Below, one piece after another: positions 36,354 to 44,246 of a DNA stretch of 64,000 bases (the first letter of the stretch is position 1; each line of letters opens with the position of its first letter). The stretch is from Paracoccus nototheniae (GTDB taxonomy: Bacteria; Pseudomonadota; Alphaproteobacteria; Rhodobacterales; Rhodobacteraceae). The stretch covers positions 1 through 64,000 of the forward strand of contig NZ_RQRT01000007.1 in the NCBI RefSeq assembly GCF_004335005.1, given 5' to 3'. The notes under the pieces were generated by a model. The model was not told where the DNA came from. It saw only the letters and a list, made by a program, of their open reading frames with translations, and did no database searches. A program made the translations under genes and the position numbers.

Positions 36354-37542
36354 TCCCCATCCCCTGCCCGAAACAGGGCCGCGCGAGACGTCAAGGATCG
36401 AGCAAGGGCCTGTTGGCAACTGGGGCCTGACGTTTGCATCCCCGATCCTTGCGCTGTTGCTGTCCAGCGCGGCGGTGGCGCAGGGCGTCCCGATTGTCGA
36501 TCCGGCCAAGGTTATACAAGAAGCCCAAATCACCGACCTAGAAAGGGAAGATCTCGCCCGGCAGCGGGAGAAGGCCGCAGAAGCGCGCCTTCGCCTCGAA
36601 GCCGACCGCGAGCAGGTCGAGGCGCTTGAAGACGTCACTGGGGGGATGACCTTGCCCGATGACGGCGCCGGGGCGCGGGACATGCTGTCCGACCTTGAAG
36701 AGAGTGCAGCCCCGTCAGCGGAAGTCTACGCCACCGACAATAGCGCCGCCGCCGACCGGCTGTTCAGCGGTGATCGCGAAAACGTCGAACAGATCATCAT
36801 CCGCGCGGCGCAGGACACCCATCATATGCAGCGCGCCGGGCTGTCGCTGATCCAGTGGCGGTGCTGGTTGCAGGCACTGATCTGGCAGGAAAGCCGGTTC
36901 AATCCCCATGCCCAATCACCGGTCGGGGCCTATGGCCTCACCCAGATTATGGAGGCCACTGCTGGCGATTTGGGTATTCAAGGAACCTACAGATCGGACC
37001 CCTATGTGCAGGCCGAAGGTGGGGCGCGCTATCTGGCGCAGCGGCTGAATGAGTTCGACGGCGACATGATCCTGGCGCTGGCGGCCTACAATGCCGGGGC
37101 GGGGAACGTCCGGAGATATGGCGGGGTGCCGCCCTTTCCGGAAACCCAGAAATACGTCCAGATCATCCCGACCAAGTATCGCGAATACATGGCCGCCCTC
37201 GGTGCAGCCGACCAGATCGGCAGCATCGAAGCCAGCTATATGGCGAATGCCGACCGGGCGATGATCGGCGGGGCCACCGCGGAATATGCGGATGAGGCCG
37301 GGCAGGACATGGGGCTGGCGATGACCCGGCTCGAAGATGCCATGTCGCGCCTCGGGAACACCACGAACGCGGCTGAGGCCATGGCGCTGAACAGCTATGT
37401 TCGGGCCGAATTTGCCCGGCTGCTTGTGATCCGGACGCGGCTGGTCGCGGCGCGGTCCAAGCCCATGTCGGCTGAGCAGGTCGCTGCGGCGTCAGCTTTC
37501 GCGCAGGAACGCGCATTCATGAATTTTGAAGGGGGATTGTAA
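36340..37542 (+). CDS. Second lytic transglycosylase of the T4SS operon
   Basis: 400 residues from ATG 36340 (ATG 36331 also possible). Signal-like helix ASPILALLLSSAAVAQG at about 30-46, coiled coil (REDLARQREKAAEARLRLEA, 65-100), then an SLT domain with WQESRFNPHAQSPVGAYGLT, AALAAYNAGAGN-like block and GGVPPFPETQKYV. The 5' coding part holds a 35-bp word shared with the duplicated leader at 53.5 and 58.3 kb. Role alongside virB1 unclear. Confidence 0.85.
   Translation: MRNRDPHPLPETGPRETSRIEQGPVGNWGLTFASPILALLLSSAAVAQGVPIVDPAKVIQEAQITDLEREDLARQREKAAEARLRLEADREQVEALEDVTGGMTLPDDGAGARDMLSDLEESAAPSAEVYATDNSAAADRLFSGDRENVEQIIIRAAQDTHHMQRAGLSLIQWRCWLQALIWQESRFNPHAQSPVGAYGLTQIMEATAGDLGIQGTYRSDPYVQAEGGARYLAQRLNEFDGDMILALAAYNAGAGNVRRYGGVPPFPETQKYVQIIPTKYREYMAALGAADQIGSIEASYMANADRAMIGGATAEYADEAGQDMGLAMTRLEDAMSRLGNTTNAAEAMALNSYVRAEFARLLVIRTRLVAARSKPMSAEQVAAASAFAQERAFMNFEGGL
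36379..36413 (-). repeat. 35-bp dispersed word, copy in the T4SS operon
   Basis: The reverse complement of 36379-36413 matches 53514-53548 and 58303-58337 (starts acaggcccttgctcgat, ends tctcgcgcgg). Similarity continues weakly on both sides. Here it is inside a coding region, before the signal helix of the second transglycosylase. Confidence 0.85.
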
Positions 37543-37543
37543 G

Positions 37544-38338
37544 ATGCGGATTGCATTCAAAGGACTGATCGTCGGGGCAGGTTTGGGACTGACCTCTATG
37601 CTGGCATTGACCCTTCCGGCTTCGGCGCAGGGTGTGCCGACCTTCGACAGGGAGTCGATCACCCAACTTCTGCTTCAGATCGAAAATATGCTGGAGGATG
37701 CTGGTATTCAAAGCAATATGCTGGACAACTTCCGCGAACAGCTGGCCGCGTTGCAGGAACAGACTTCCGAACTGCAACAGATCTATGCCGTCCTGACCGG
37801 CAATGCCGACATTCAGGGCCTTCTCATGGGCGGTGGTCTGGATGCGGTTCTCGATCCGAAAATGACCAGCATCCTGCAAGCAGCCAACTCGGCATCCTCG
37901 GGTGACTGGACGGGCCTGTCTTCGGGCTACCGTTCAGAAATTCAGGCCGCTGCGCAAACGACCATGACCGGGGCTGGCCTCGATCCCGCGCGGGTCGAAG
38001 AAATGGGCCGGACCGGCAGCGTGGCAGAAAGACGTGCCGCAGGTCAGGCCACGACCGGCGCGCTGGTGGCGGCCTCGGCCGACACCGCGCAGCGCGAAAC
38101 GGCGGTCAGCCTGCAACGCCTCGACAGTCTGGTGGGGGAAATCCCGCAGCAGACCGGCATCAAGGAAGCGATCGATTTGAACACGCGGATGATGGGCGAA
38201 GCCGTCAGTGAGCTGATCAAGAACAACCAGCTGCTCGCGATCCAGAGCTACGGGATGGGCATGTCGGACGTGTCGCAGGCCAGTGCCTGGGCGCAGGAGC
38301 AACAGATGCTCGATTTCACCATGCCGGATTTGCAGTGA
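37544..38338 (+). CDS. virB5: VirB5-like minor pilus protein
   Basis: 264 residues from ATG 37544. Signal peptide to ASAQG, then a helical protein (LLLQIENMLEDAG, FREQLAALQEQTSELQQIY) of the VirB5/TrbJ type. The last residues are MLDFTMPDLQ, a peptide that occurs twice in the protein at 42164. GGGGGA supports the start. Confidence 0.8.
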   Translation: MRIAFKGLIVGAGLGLTSMLALTLPASAQGVPTFDRESITQLLLQIENMLEDAGIQSNMLDNFREQLAALQEQTSELQQIYAVLTGNADIQGLLMGGGLDAVLDPKMTSILQAANSASSGDWTGLSSGYRSEIQAAAQTTMTGAGLDPARVEEMGRTGSVAERRAAGQATTGALVAASADTAQRETAVSLQRLDSLVGEIPQQTGIKEAIDLNTRMMGEAVSELIKNNQLLAIQSYGMGMSDVSQASAWAQEQQMLDFTMPDLQ

Positions 38339-38346
38339 GGCCACCG

Positions 38347-39045
38347 ATGTTCAATCGCAAAAACAATAAGGCGCAAGCCGCATCCGTCGCGAACCGGAGA
38401 GTCAGCGAAACCGAGGAAGAGCTGATCTATGGCGAGCGCCGGCGCGGCGCCTTCTGGCAGAAATTCGGCGTCGCGGGATGGGGCTTTGGGGCCATTGGCT
38501 GCATCATGGCGGCGGTGATCGCAGCCAGTCATGAAACCCCTGCCCCGGTTCTGGTGCCGTTCGATCCGACCAGCGGCATGGCTCTGCCAATGGTCAATCT
38601 GGAAACGATCTCTGTCACCAATCGTGATGCGGTCGTGCAGTCGCTGGTCCATGCCTATGTCCGCGACCGGGAAACCTACAGCATGCTCGACAATGACCTT
38701 CGGGTCCGCTCGGTGCTGGCACGGTCGTCAGGGGCCGCGCTGCAATCCATGCGCAGCCTCTGGTCGTCGGAAAACCCGGATTATCCGCAGAGCAAATACG
38801 GGCCGCGCGCCCGCATGGATGTGGAAGTTCTTTCGGTCACGCTGATCACCAATGACCGGGCACAGGTGCGGCTGCGCAAGCGTCTGCAGGACGATGATGG
38901 GGAAACCCAGGGGCTGTTCACGGTCACGCTGGCGTTCCGCTACGACACCACCGAAGCCCGTTCTCTTGAAGAGGTCTGGACCAACCCGTTCGGCTTCTCG
39001 GTCTACGAATATGCAATCACGTCTGACAGGTCGGAGGTCCAATGA
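38347..39045 (+). CDS. virB8: VirB8 assembly factor
   Basis: 232 residues: cytoplasmic start (YGERRRGAFWQKFG), one membrane helix near 45-65, and the NTF2-like periplasmic domain with YVRDRETYSMLDND and FRYDTTEARSLEEVWTNPFGF (quoted in part; residues about 195-215). The stop overlaps virB9 by four bases. Confidence 0.92.
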   Translation: MFNRKNNKAQAASVANRRVSETEEELIYGERRRGAFWQKFGVAGWGFGAIGCIMAAVIAASHETPAPVLVPFDPTSGMALPMVNLETISVTNRDAVVQSLVHAYVRDRETYSMLDNDLRVRSVLARSSGAALQSMRSLWSSENPDYPQSKYGPRARMDVEVLSVTLITNDRAQVRLRKRLQDDDGETQGLFTVTLAFRYDTTEARSLEEVWTNPFGFSVYEYAITSDRSEVQ

Positions 39046-39755
39046 TGCAGGGCATTCGGATCATTGTTGCCATGTGCGCGGCCAGCATGGGGGCGTCGAG
39101 CGCCTTGGCGGAAGTCACCCCTCGGGCGGGCAATCTCGATGCCCGTGTCCGTTATGCGCAATGGGTCGATGGACAGGTCTACCGTGTCCAGACGCAGGTT
39201 GGCCGGGTCACGTCCGTGGAGTTCGGCCCGGATGAACAGATCACCTCCGTGGTCGCGGGCGATACCGTCAGCTTCAATTTCGATGCGGTGCCGGGCGGCA
39301 GCGCTTTCGTGATGAAGCCCACGGCCAGCGGGGCCGCCACGAACATCAACGTCTATACCAACAAGCGGCAGTATTATTTCGAAGTCTCGGAAAGCGCCTC
39401 GGCGCAGTTCTCGGTTGTCCGCTTCACCTATCCGCGCGGCTCGGGCGGCACCACGCCCGCGAACCGTCAGGTCGCGCGGGGTCCACTGAACCACGACTAT
39501 GGCGGCAGCATCGTCAACGGCACCACACCCACGGAAGTCTGGGATGATGGGGCCTTCACCTACTTCAAATTCCGCCGCAATGGCGAATTGCCCGCGATCT
39601 TCAAGGTCACGGCGGGTCAGGAAATCACCGTCAATTCCCAGACCATGCCCGATGGCGTGGTGCGCGTGACTGGCACCAGCCCGTTCTGGATGCTGCGCTT
39701 GGGTCAGGTTGAATCCACCGTGGGGATGATGAAAGCCGTGAGGTTGGTGCAATGA
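39042..39755 (+). CDS. virB9: VirB9 core-complex protein
   Basis: 237 residues. Signal peptide to ALAEV; N-terminal domain beginning TPRAGNLDARVRYAQW and C-terminal domain with PTEVWDDGAFTYFKFRRN, the VirB9/CagX pattern. It forms the outer-membrane ring with VirB7 and VirB10. Stop overlaps virB10 by four bases. Confidence 0.93.
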   Translation: MMQGIRIIVAMCAASMGASSALAEVTPRAGNLDARVRYAQWVDGQVYRVQTQVGRVTSVEFGPDEQITSVVAGDTVSFNFDAVPGGSAFVMKPTASGAATNINVYTNKRQYYFEVSESASAQFSVVRFTYPRGSGGTTPANRQVARGPLNHDYGGSIVNGTTPTEVWDDGAFTYFKFRRNGELPAIFKVTAGQEITVNSQTMPDGVVRVTGTSPFWMLRLGQVESTVGMMKAVRLVQ

Positions 39756-41158
39756 GCGAACAAGAAAATATCGACCTGCGCGAGCGCCTGGCCGGGATGA
39801 ACAAGGCTGCCGCCCCTGCCGCGACAAAGCCCCGGCCTGCCGCCAGTGCGGCAAAGCTGACCGGGCTTTTGTGCGGGGCGGCGGCTCTGGCCGGGCTGGT
39901 CTACGTCTATTCGCAGCCCGAGGGTGAGGCGGATCTGGACGTTCGGCAGGCCAGCGAGTTCCAGAATGAAGGCAGTGGCTTCGGCAATCTCGAAAACACG
40001 CCGCGTCCAGCGGCGGCAGAGCCTGAACCCGTGGAGGTTGCGGAACCCGAACCCGCTCCTGCCAATGACAATTCCGAAGTGGTCGAACTGATCCGGGGGC
40101 TGCAAGACCAGATCGACCGGCTGTCGGCTCCCCCGGCAGATGACGGCACCGACGCGCCGGAAATCGACACAGCCGCCCTCGATGCCTTGCGCGACGAGCT
40201 GGGCGAGCTGCGCAACGAAGCGGAGGCCCGTGAGCGCGAGTTGCAATCCACACTCAGCACTCGTGATCGGGAAATCGCCCGCCTCAACAATGAAATGAAC
40301 ATGCAGCGCCTTCGCGGCGACGATAGCGTCCTGCCCGGCAGCGACGACGATCTTCTGACACAGCGCCGCCAGTCGGCAGAGGAAGCCGCACAGCTGGAAC
40401 AGGCCCGCATGCAGTCATCCATGATCGCCCTCGGTGGGGGCGGCAGCGGGGCGGCAGGTGCCGTCGCCGATGCGGCGGGTTCGGGCGATGGTGCTGCCGC
40501 GCAACAGGCCGCCCGGCTCAGCAGTGACGCGCAGTTCGTGCGCGATGCCGGGCGTCCTGTTCAGGTGCAGCGCGCGGAAATTATCGTCAATCCGTCCAAC
40601 ACCGTTACGCAGGGCACAATGATTCAGGCGGTGCTGGAAACGGCCATCGACTCGACGCTTGAAGGGCCAATCCGGGGCCTCGTGACAACCGATGTGGTGG
40701 CCTATGACGGATCGCGCATCCTGATCCCGCGCGGGTCGCGCCTGATTGGCAGCTATTCCGCCGATGTGGAAACCGGCCAAAACCGGCTTCTGGTGGCATG
40801 GGAACGCATCATCATGCCCGACAACCAGTCGGTGCAGATCAGCTCCTTCGGTGGCGATGCCCTGGGCCGTTCCGGCACTACCGGCAGGGTCAACAATCAC
40901 TTCTTCCGCCGCTTCGGTGCTGCCGCGCTGATTTCTACAATCTCGGCCATCCCATCACTTTTGGAAGATGACAGCAGCGACGGCGGCGTGACCATTTCCA
41001 CGGGTGGATCAAACGATGCCGCAACCGGTGTCTCGGACGCCCTCGGCGGCGCCACGGACTCTGCCATCGGCCAGTATGTCTCGATGCCTCCCACGATCAC
41101 CGTGAACCAAGGCACCCGGATCGCCGTCATGGTGGACCGCGATCTGGAGATATTCTGA
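39752..41158 (+). CDS. virB10: VirB10 core-complex protein
   Basis: 468 residues: cytoplasmic start, helix at about 50-68, a Pro/Glu-rich spacer (AAAEPEPVEVAEPEPAPA), a coiled coil (140-200) and the TrbI domain with IPRGSRLIGSYSADVETGQ, NHFFRRFGAAAL and TVNQGTRIAVMVDRDLEI. It links inner and outer membranes. Confidence 0.94.
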   Translation: MSEQENIDLRERLAGMNKAAAPAATKPRPAASAAKLTGLLCGAAALAGLVYVYSQPEGEADLDVRQASEFQNEGSGFGNLENTPRPAAAEPEPVEVAEPEPAPANDNSEVVELIRGLQDQIDRLSAPPADDGTDAPEIDTAALDALRDELGELRNEAEARERELQSTLSTRDREIARLNNEMNMQRLRGDDSVLPGSDDDLLTQRRQSAEEAAQLEQARMQSSMIALGGGGSGAAGAVADAAGSGDGAAAQQAARLSSDAQFVRDAGRPVQVQRAEIIVNPSNTVTQGTMIQAVLETAIDSTLEGPIRGLVTTDVVAYDGSRILIPRGSRLIGSYSADVETGQNRLLVAWERIIMPDNQSVQISSFGGDALGRSGTTGRVNNHFFRRFGAAALISTISAIPSLLEDDSSDGGVTISTGGSNDAATGVSDALGGATDSAIGQYVSMPPTITVNQGTRIAVMVDRDLEIF

Positions 41159-41160
41159 TC

Positions 41161-42171
41161 ATGAACGACATGACCCATGGCAGCTATCTGGACGAAGCAC
41201 TGGCACGGATCGGGGCTGTCATCGACAGCCCCGCACTGGTGGAAATCGCGATCAACCCGGACGGACGCATCTGGTCGCTGGAACACGGCGATCCGGCGAT
41301 GAAGCTGGAAGCGCGCCACCCGATGAACCGGCAGGAAGTCACGGACCTGGGCCGCATCATCGCCAGCGCGGGCAAGCTGACGCTCGGAACGAACGCCCCG
41401 ATCATTTCCACCTCTGTGACCTACAGGGATCGACCGATCCGGGCGCAGGTCGTGGCAGAGCCTGCGGTGCTGTCGGGTGCGGCAATCTCAATGCGGTTCT
41501 TCTCGTCCCTGCCGCTCGACAAGATCCGGGTGAAATATCTGCACGGTCAGGAATACTCGGTGGACAAGGCCCGTGCCGAGACAAAGCATGAGCTGAAACG
41601 GCTGGCAGCATCCGGCGATATTGATGCCGCCATGGCCTTCATTGTCGACCACAAGATGAACGCCCTGATCGCGGGCGCGACCGACAGCGGCAAGACGGTC
41701 TTTGCCCGCAAGATGCTATCCTATGTCAGCGACAGTGAACGGATGATCACCATCGAGGATGCCTCTGAGCTGGTCCCGACGCAGCCCAACGTGGTGACGC
41801 TGATTGCGGATCGGGACAGCCGAACAAGGACGCCGGACATTCTTCTGACCTCCTGTCTGCGGATGCGCCCTGACCGGCTGATCGTGGGCGAGGTTCGCGG
41901 CAAGGAAGCCATGACCTTCATCGAAGCGATCAACACCGGTCACGGAGGGTCGATGACCACGATTCATGCTGAAACCCCGAAACTGGCTTTGTTCAAGCTC
42001 GCCATCATGGCGCTGAAATCCGAGCTGCCGCTGACCTATGCCGACACGCTGCGCTACATCGGCGGTTCGATCGATGTGGTGATCCAGACGGGCCGCGCAG
42101 GTGGCGATCGCGGGGTTCTGGAATTTTACATTCCCGATACGGGCGACAACGGAGAACACGACAATGCTTGA
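41161..42171 (+). CDS. virB11: VirB11 hexameric ATPase
   Basis: 336 residues. Walker A AGATDSGKT (171-179), Asp box ITIEDASELV, and Walker B/His box GEVRGKEAMTFIEAINTGH with MTTIHAE. Two bases after virB10. Its last eight bases overlap the next gene. Confidence 0.94.
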   Translation: MNDMTHGSYLDEALARIGAVIDSPALVEIAINPDGRIWSLEHGDPAMKLEARHPMNRQEVTDLGRIIASAGKLTLGTNAPIISTSVTYRDRPIRAQVVAEPAVLSGAAISMRFFSSLPLDKIRVKYLHGQEYSVDKARAETKHELKRLAASGDIDAAMAFIVDHKMNALIAGATDSGKTVFARKMLSYVSDSERMITIEDASELVPTQPNVVTLIADRDSRTRTPDILLTSCLRMRPDRLIVGEVRGKEAMTFIEAINTGHGGSMTTIHAETPKLALFKLAIMALKSELPLTYADTLRYIGGSIDVVIQTGRAGGDRGVLEFYIPDTGDNGEHDNA

Positions 42172-42751
42172 TCGAAAAACCCTTGTGATCGGTGCGGCAT
42201 CACTCGCCGTTGGCGTGGCAATTGGTGGCGTCTTCCTCGGGAATGCGCCTCACGCTGAAACGTCCCCTGTCATTCAGGCTGAGCGGGACTTCATGGACTT
42301 CACCATGCCCGACTTGGCGCGGTCAGATGAAACTCGCGGCACAAATGAACCAGATGTTGAGCCGCCCGCGTCACAGACGGAAAAGGACTTCATGGACTTC
42401 ACCATGCCCGACTTGTCGCAGTCTCAGGGCGTTGAAGAAACGACCCGCCATGGATGCGTGAAGCCAGCACGCCCGCAATGGGCCGTAAATCGATCCCCAC
42501 AAGAGGCTGATAACGCCGTATTGCTGAAAGCCATTTATGACATGCGGCGTTACGAAAATATAATCGAAACCAACTCATGTCCGTGTGATATTGAGCATCC
42601 GTCATGGAACAGTGCGGATCAGGAATACAACGAAGTCGCAACAGGTAAAGACAGGGCTGAAATACAAGACCTTGGTGGAGAGGTTCTGCGCGAAGTTGCG
42701 CGGCTTCTGAAACCTTCGCTAGACATATGCCGCGAACAGCGGGGGCGTTGA
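42164..42751 (+). CDS. Secreted protein with two DFMDFTMPDL repeats
   Basis: 195 residues from ATG 42164. Signal-anchor (LVIGAASLAVGVAIGGVFLG), then RDFMDFTMPDL and KDFMDFTMPDL 33 residues apart, then a Cys-containing domain (HGCVKPARPQW, NSCPCDIEHPSW, DICREQ). The same peptide ends VirB5. The N-terminal plan (helix plus short linear motifs) suggests a periplasmic scaffold or VirB5/pilus partner; this is inference. No known family. Confidence 0.75.
   Translation: MLDRKTLVIGAASLAVGVAIGGVFLGNAPHAETSPVIQAERDFMDFTMPDLARSDETRGTNEPDVEPPASQTEKDFMDFTMPDLSQSQGVEETTRHGCVKPARPQWAVNRSPQEADNAVLLKAIYDMRRYENIIETNSCPCDIEHPSWNSADQEYNEVATGKDRAEIQDLGGEVLREVARLLKPSLDICREQRGR
42286..42415 (+). repeat. 31-bp direct repeat pair within the motif protein gene
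   Basis: 42286-42316 and 42385-42415 are identical (ggacttcatggacttcacc then atgcccgacttg), 99 bases apart and in frame. Identity at third positions suggests a recent internal copy. Confidence 0.9.
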
Positions 42752-42752
42752 A

Positions 42753-43817
42753 ATGGCTATTGTCGCACCAATCGTCAATTCAGCAGAAAGTTTTCTGGTC
42801 AATGCCGCAAGATCGACGTTCCTTGGCCTTGTTGAAGCGTCTGGCACCCTCGTCGGCTATATGGCTGTTCTTGCGGTAGCCTTGGTGGGTATCAACATGA
42901 TGGTTCAGCTGCGCCCGATGGCATGGGCAAATTGCCTGAGCCTGATGATAAAGCTGGCTCTGATCGGGATCTTTGCGTGGAACTGGAACCAATTCTGGGG
43001 TGTCGCTGATGGTATCCTGAGCGCCATAGAAGCAACAGCTGGTGGCATCCTTGCTTCAAGCGGAAACGGACTAAGCGGCCCATCAATCAATGACGGATTT
43101 GCAAGCGCAATTGATCGGTTGATGATCCAATTCACCAATGCTGCTACAAGTATCGCAGAGGATATGGGGGGATATTTTACCTCGGCTATTGTGTCAGGCA
43201 TTTGCGTTCTGCTCATAGGGTTCATCTCGGCAGTATCGGCTCTGCTCATTTTGTTCCCCAAAGTCGTGATTACTGTTCTTTTGGGGTTAGCTCCTATCGT
43301 GATCGCAATGACCCTCTTTGAGGCGACAAAGGGGTTCTTCGAAAGGTGGATGTCCGCCTGCATCAGCTGGTCGCTTTACCCCTTGTTCATTGCCTCGATT
43401 TTTTCGATCATGATTTCCATGGGAACCGATATGATCGACCGTATCGGCACCGATGGCTATACCAGCATTGGTGCATTTGTCCCCTTCATTGTCCTGATGA
43501 TCCTTATCCTCCTTTGCATGGCTCTTCTGCCGATGCTTGTCACAACCGTGTCGGGCAACATTCAGATGGCTGGTGTTATCGCGACTGGCAGCAGGTTTAT
43601 GGGCCAAGGAAAGAGCGTCATGAATGCTGGAAAGGGCGCAGCGGCGACAACCGCAGCCTTGGCGAAAGCTCCGGGGCAGACAATGCGCGGTGAAAATGCC
43701 GTAGGCCGCGCAGGTCAGGCGTTCGCAGCCACCCCATCAGTTTTTCAGGCGACGACAGGGGTTGCAGAGTCCATAAATAGAATGCAGGACAAAGCTCGAA
43801 CACTAGGAAAAAGATAA
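42753..43817 (+). CDS. virB6: VirB6-type polytopic membrane protein
   Basis: 354 residues with five or more membrane helices, the central VirB6/TrbL region (LFPKVVITVLLGLAPIVIAM, FFERWMSACISWSLYPLF) and a Gly/Ala-rich tail. It forms part of the inner-membrane channel. Its place after VirB11 is unusual. The start is one base beyond the preceding stop. Confidence 0.88.
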   Translation: MAIVAPIVNSAESFLVNAARSTFLGLVEASGTLVGYMAVLAVALVGINMMVQLRPMAWANCLSLMIKLALIGIFAWNWNQFWGVADGILSAIEATAGGILASSGNGLSGPSINDGFASAIDRLMIQFTNAATSIAEDMGGYFTSAIVSGICVLLIGFISAVSALLILFPKVVITVLLGLAPIVIAMTLFEATKGFFERWMSACISWSLYPLFIASIFSIMISMGTDMIDRIGTDGYTSIGAFVPFIVLMILILLCMALLPMLVTTVSGNIQMAGVIATGSRFMGQGKSVMNAGKGAAATTAALAKAPGQTMRGENAVGRAGQAFAATPSVFQATTGVAESINRMQDKARTLGKR

Positions 43818-43879
43818 TCGCACAAGCGAGGGGCATAAGAGCAACCTGTGGCTGCCCTTACTTTAGAGAAGGAAGTCTA

Positions 43880-44194
43880 ATGAATATTGATCTTGAAAAT
43901 ATGTCGCTGAAAGAACTCCGCGACCTCCAGAAAGCTGTTGGACGGCAGATTGACGGCTTTGAGGCCAAGAAAAAAGAAAAGGCAATGGCCGCAGCACAGC
44001 AAGCGGCAGAGGAACACGGGTTCTCTCTGAAAGATCTGCTTGGCGGTGGGAAGTCGGTCAAATCGACCGTAGCGCCCAAGTATACCAATCCAGAGGATGC
44101 CTCATCGACATGGACAGGCCGGGGTCGCCAGCCGCTTTGGGTAAAGGGTCATCTGGACGCGGGTGGCAATCTTGATGATCTACTGATTAAGTAA
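43880..44194 (+). CDS. H-NS/HvrA-family nucleoid protein
   Basis: 104 residues. N-terminal coiled coil (LENMSLKELRDLQKAVGRQ) and the C-terminal H-NS DNA-binding motif in SSTWTGRGRQPLWVKGHLDAG. Such plasmid-borne proteins silence AT-rich genes and reduce the cost of carriage. Last gene of the rightward transfer operon, followed by a strong terminator. Confidence 0.9.
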   Translation: MNIDLENMSLKELRDLQKAVGRQIDGFEAKKKEKAMAAAQQAAEEHGFSLKDLLGGGKSVKSTVAPKYTNPEDASSTWTGRGRQPLWVKGHLDAGGNLDDLLIK

Positions 44195-44213
44195 ATAGCT
44201 TGGAACAAAAGAG

Positions 44214-44246
44214 AGCAGGCGGCCTTTCGGCCGCCTGCTTTTTTAT
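44214..44246. terminator. Rho-independent terminator between convergent operons
   Basis: agcaggcggcc-tttc-ggccgcctgct, a perfect 11-bp stem, followed by ttttttatt. It lies just before the stop of the leftward virD4, and A residues on the left side (44207-44210) would let it work in both directions. Confidence 0.9.

Noticed and set aside
39003..40253. 416-residue leftward ORF across virB9 and virB10
   Set aside because: Antisense to two clear T4SS genes and lacking any recognisable domain.
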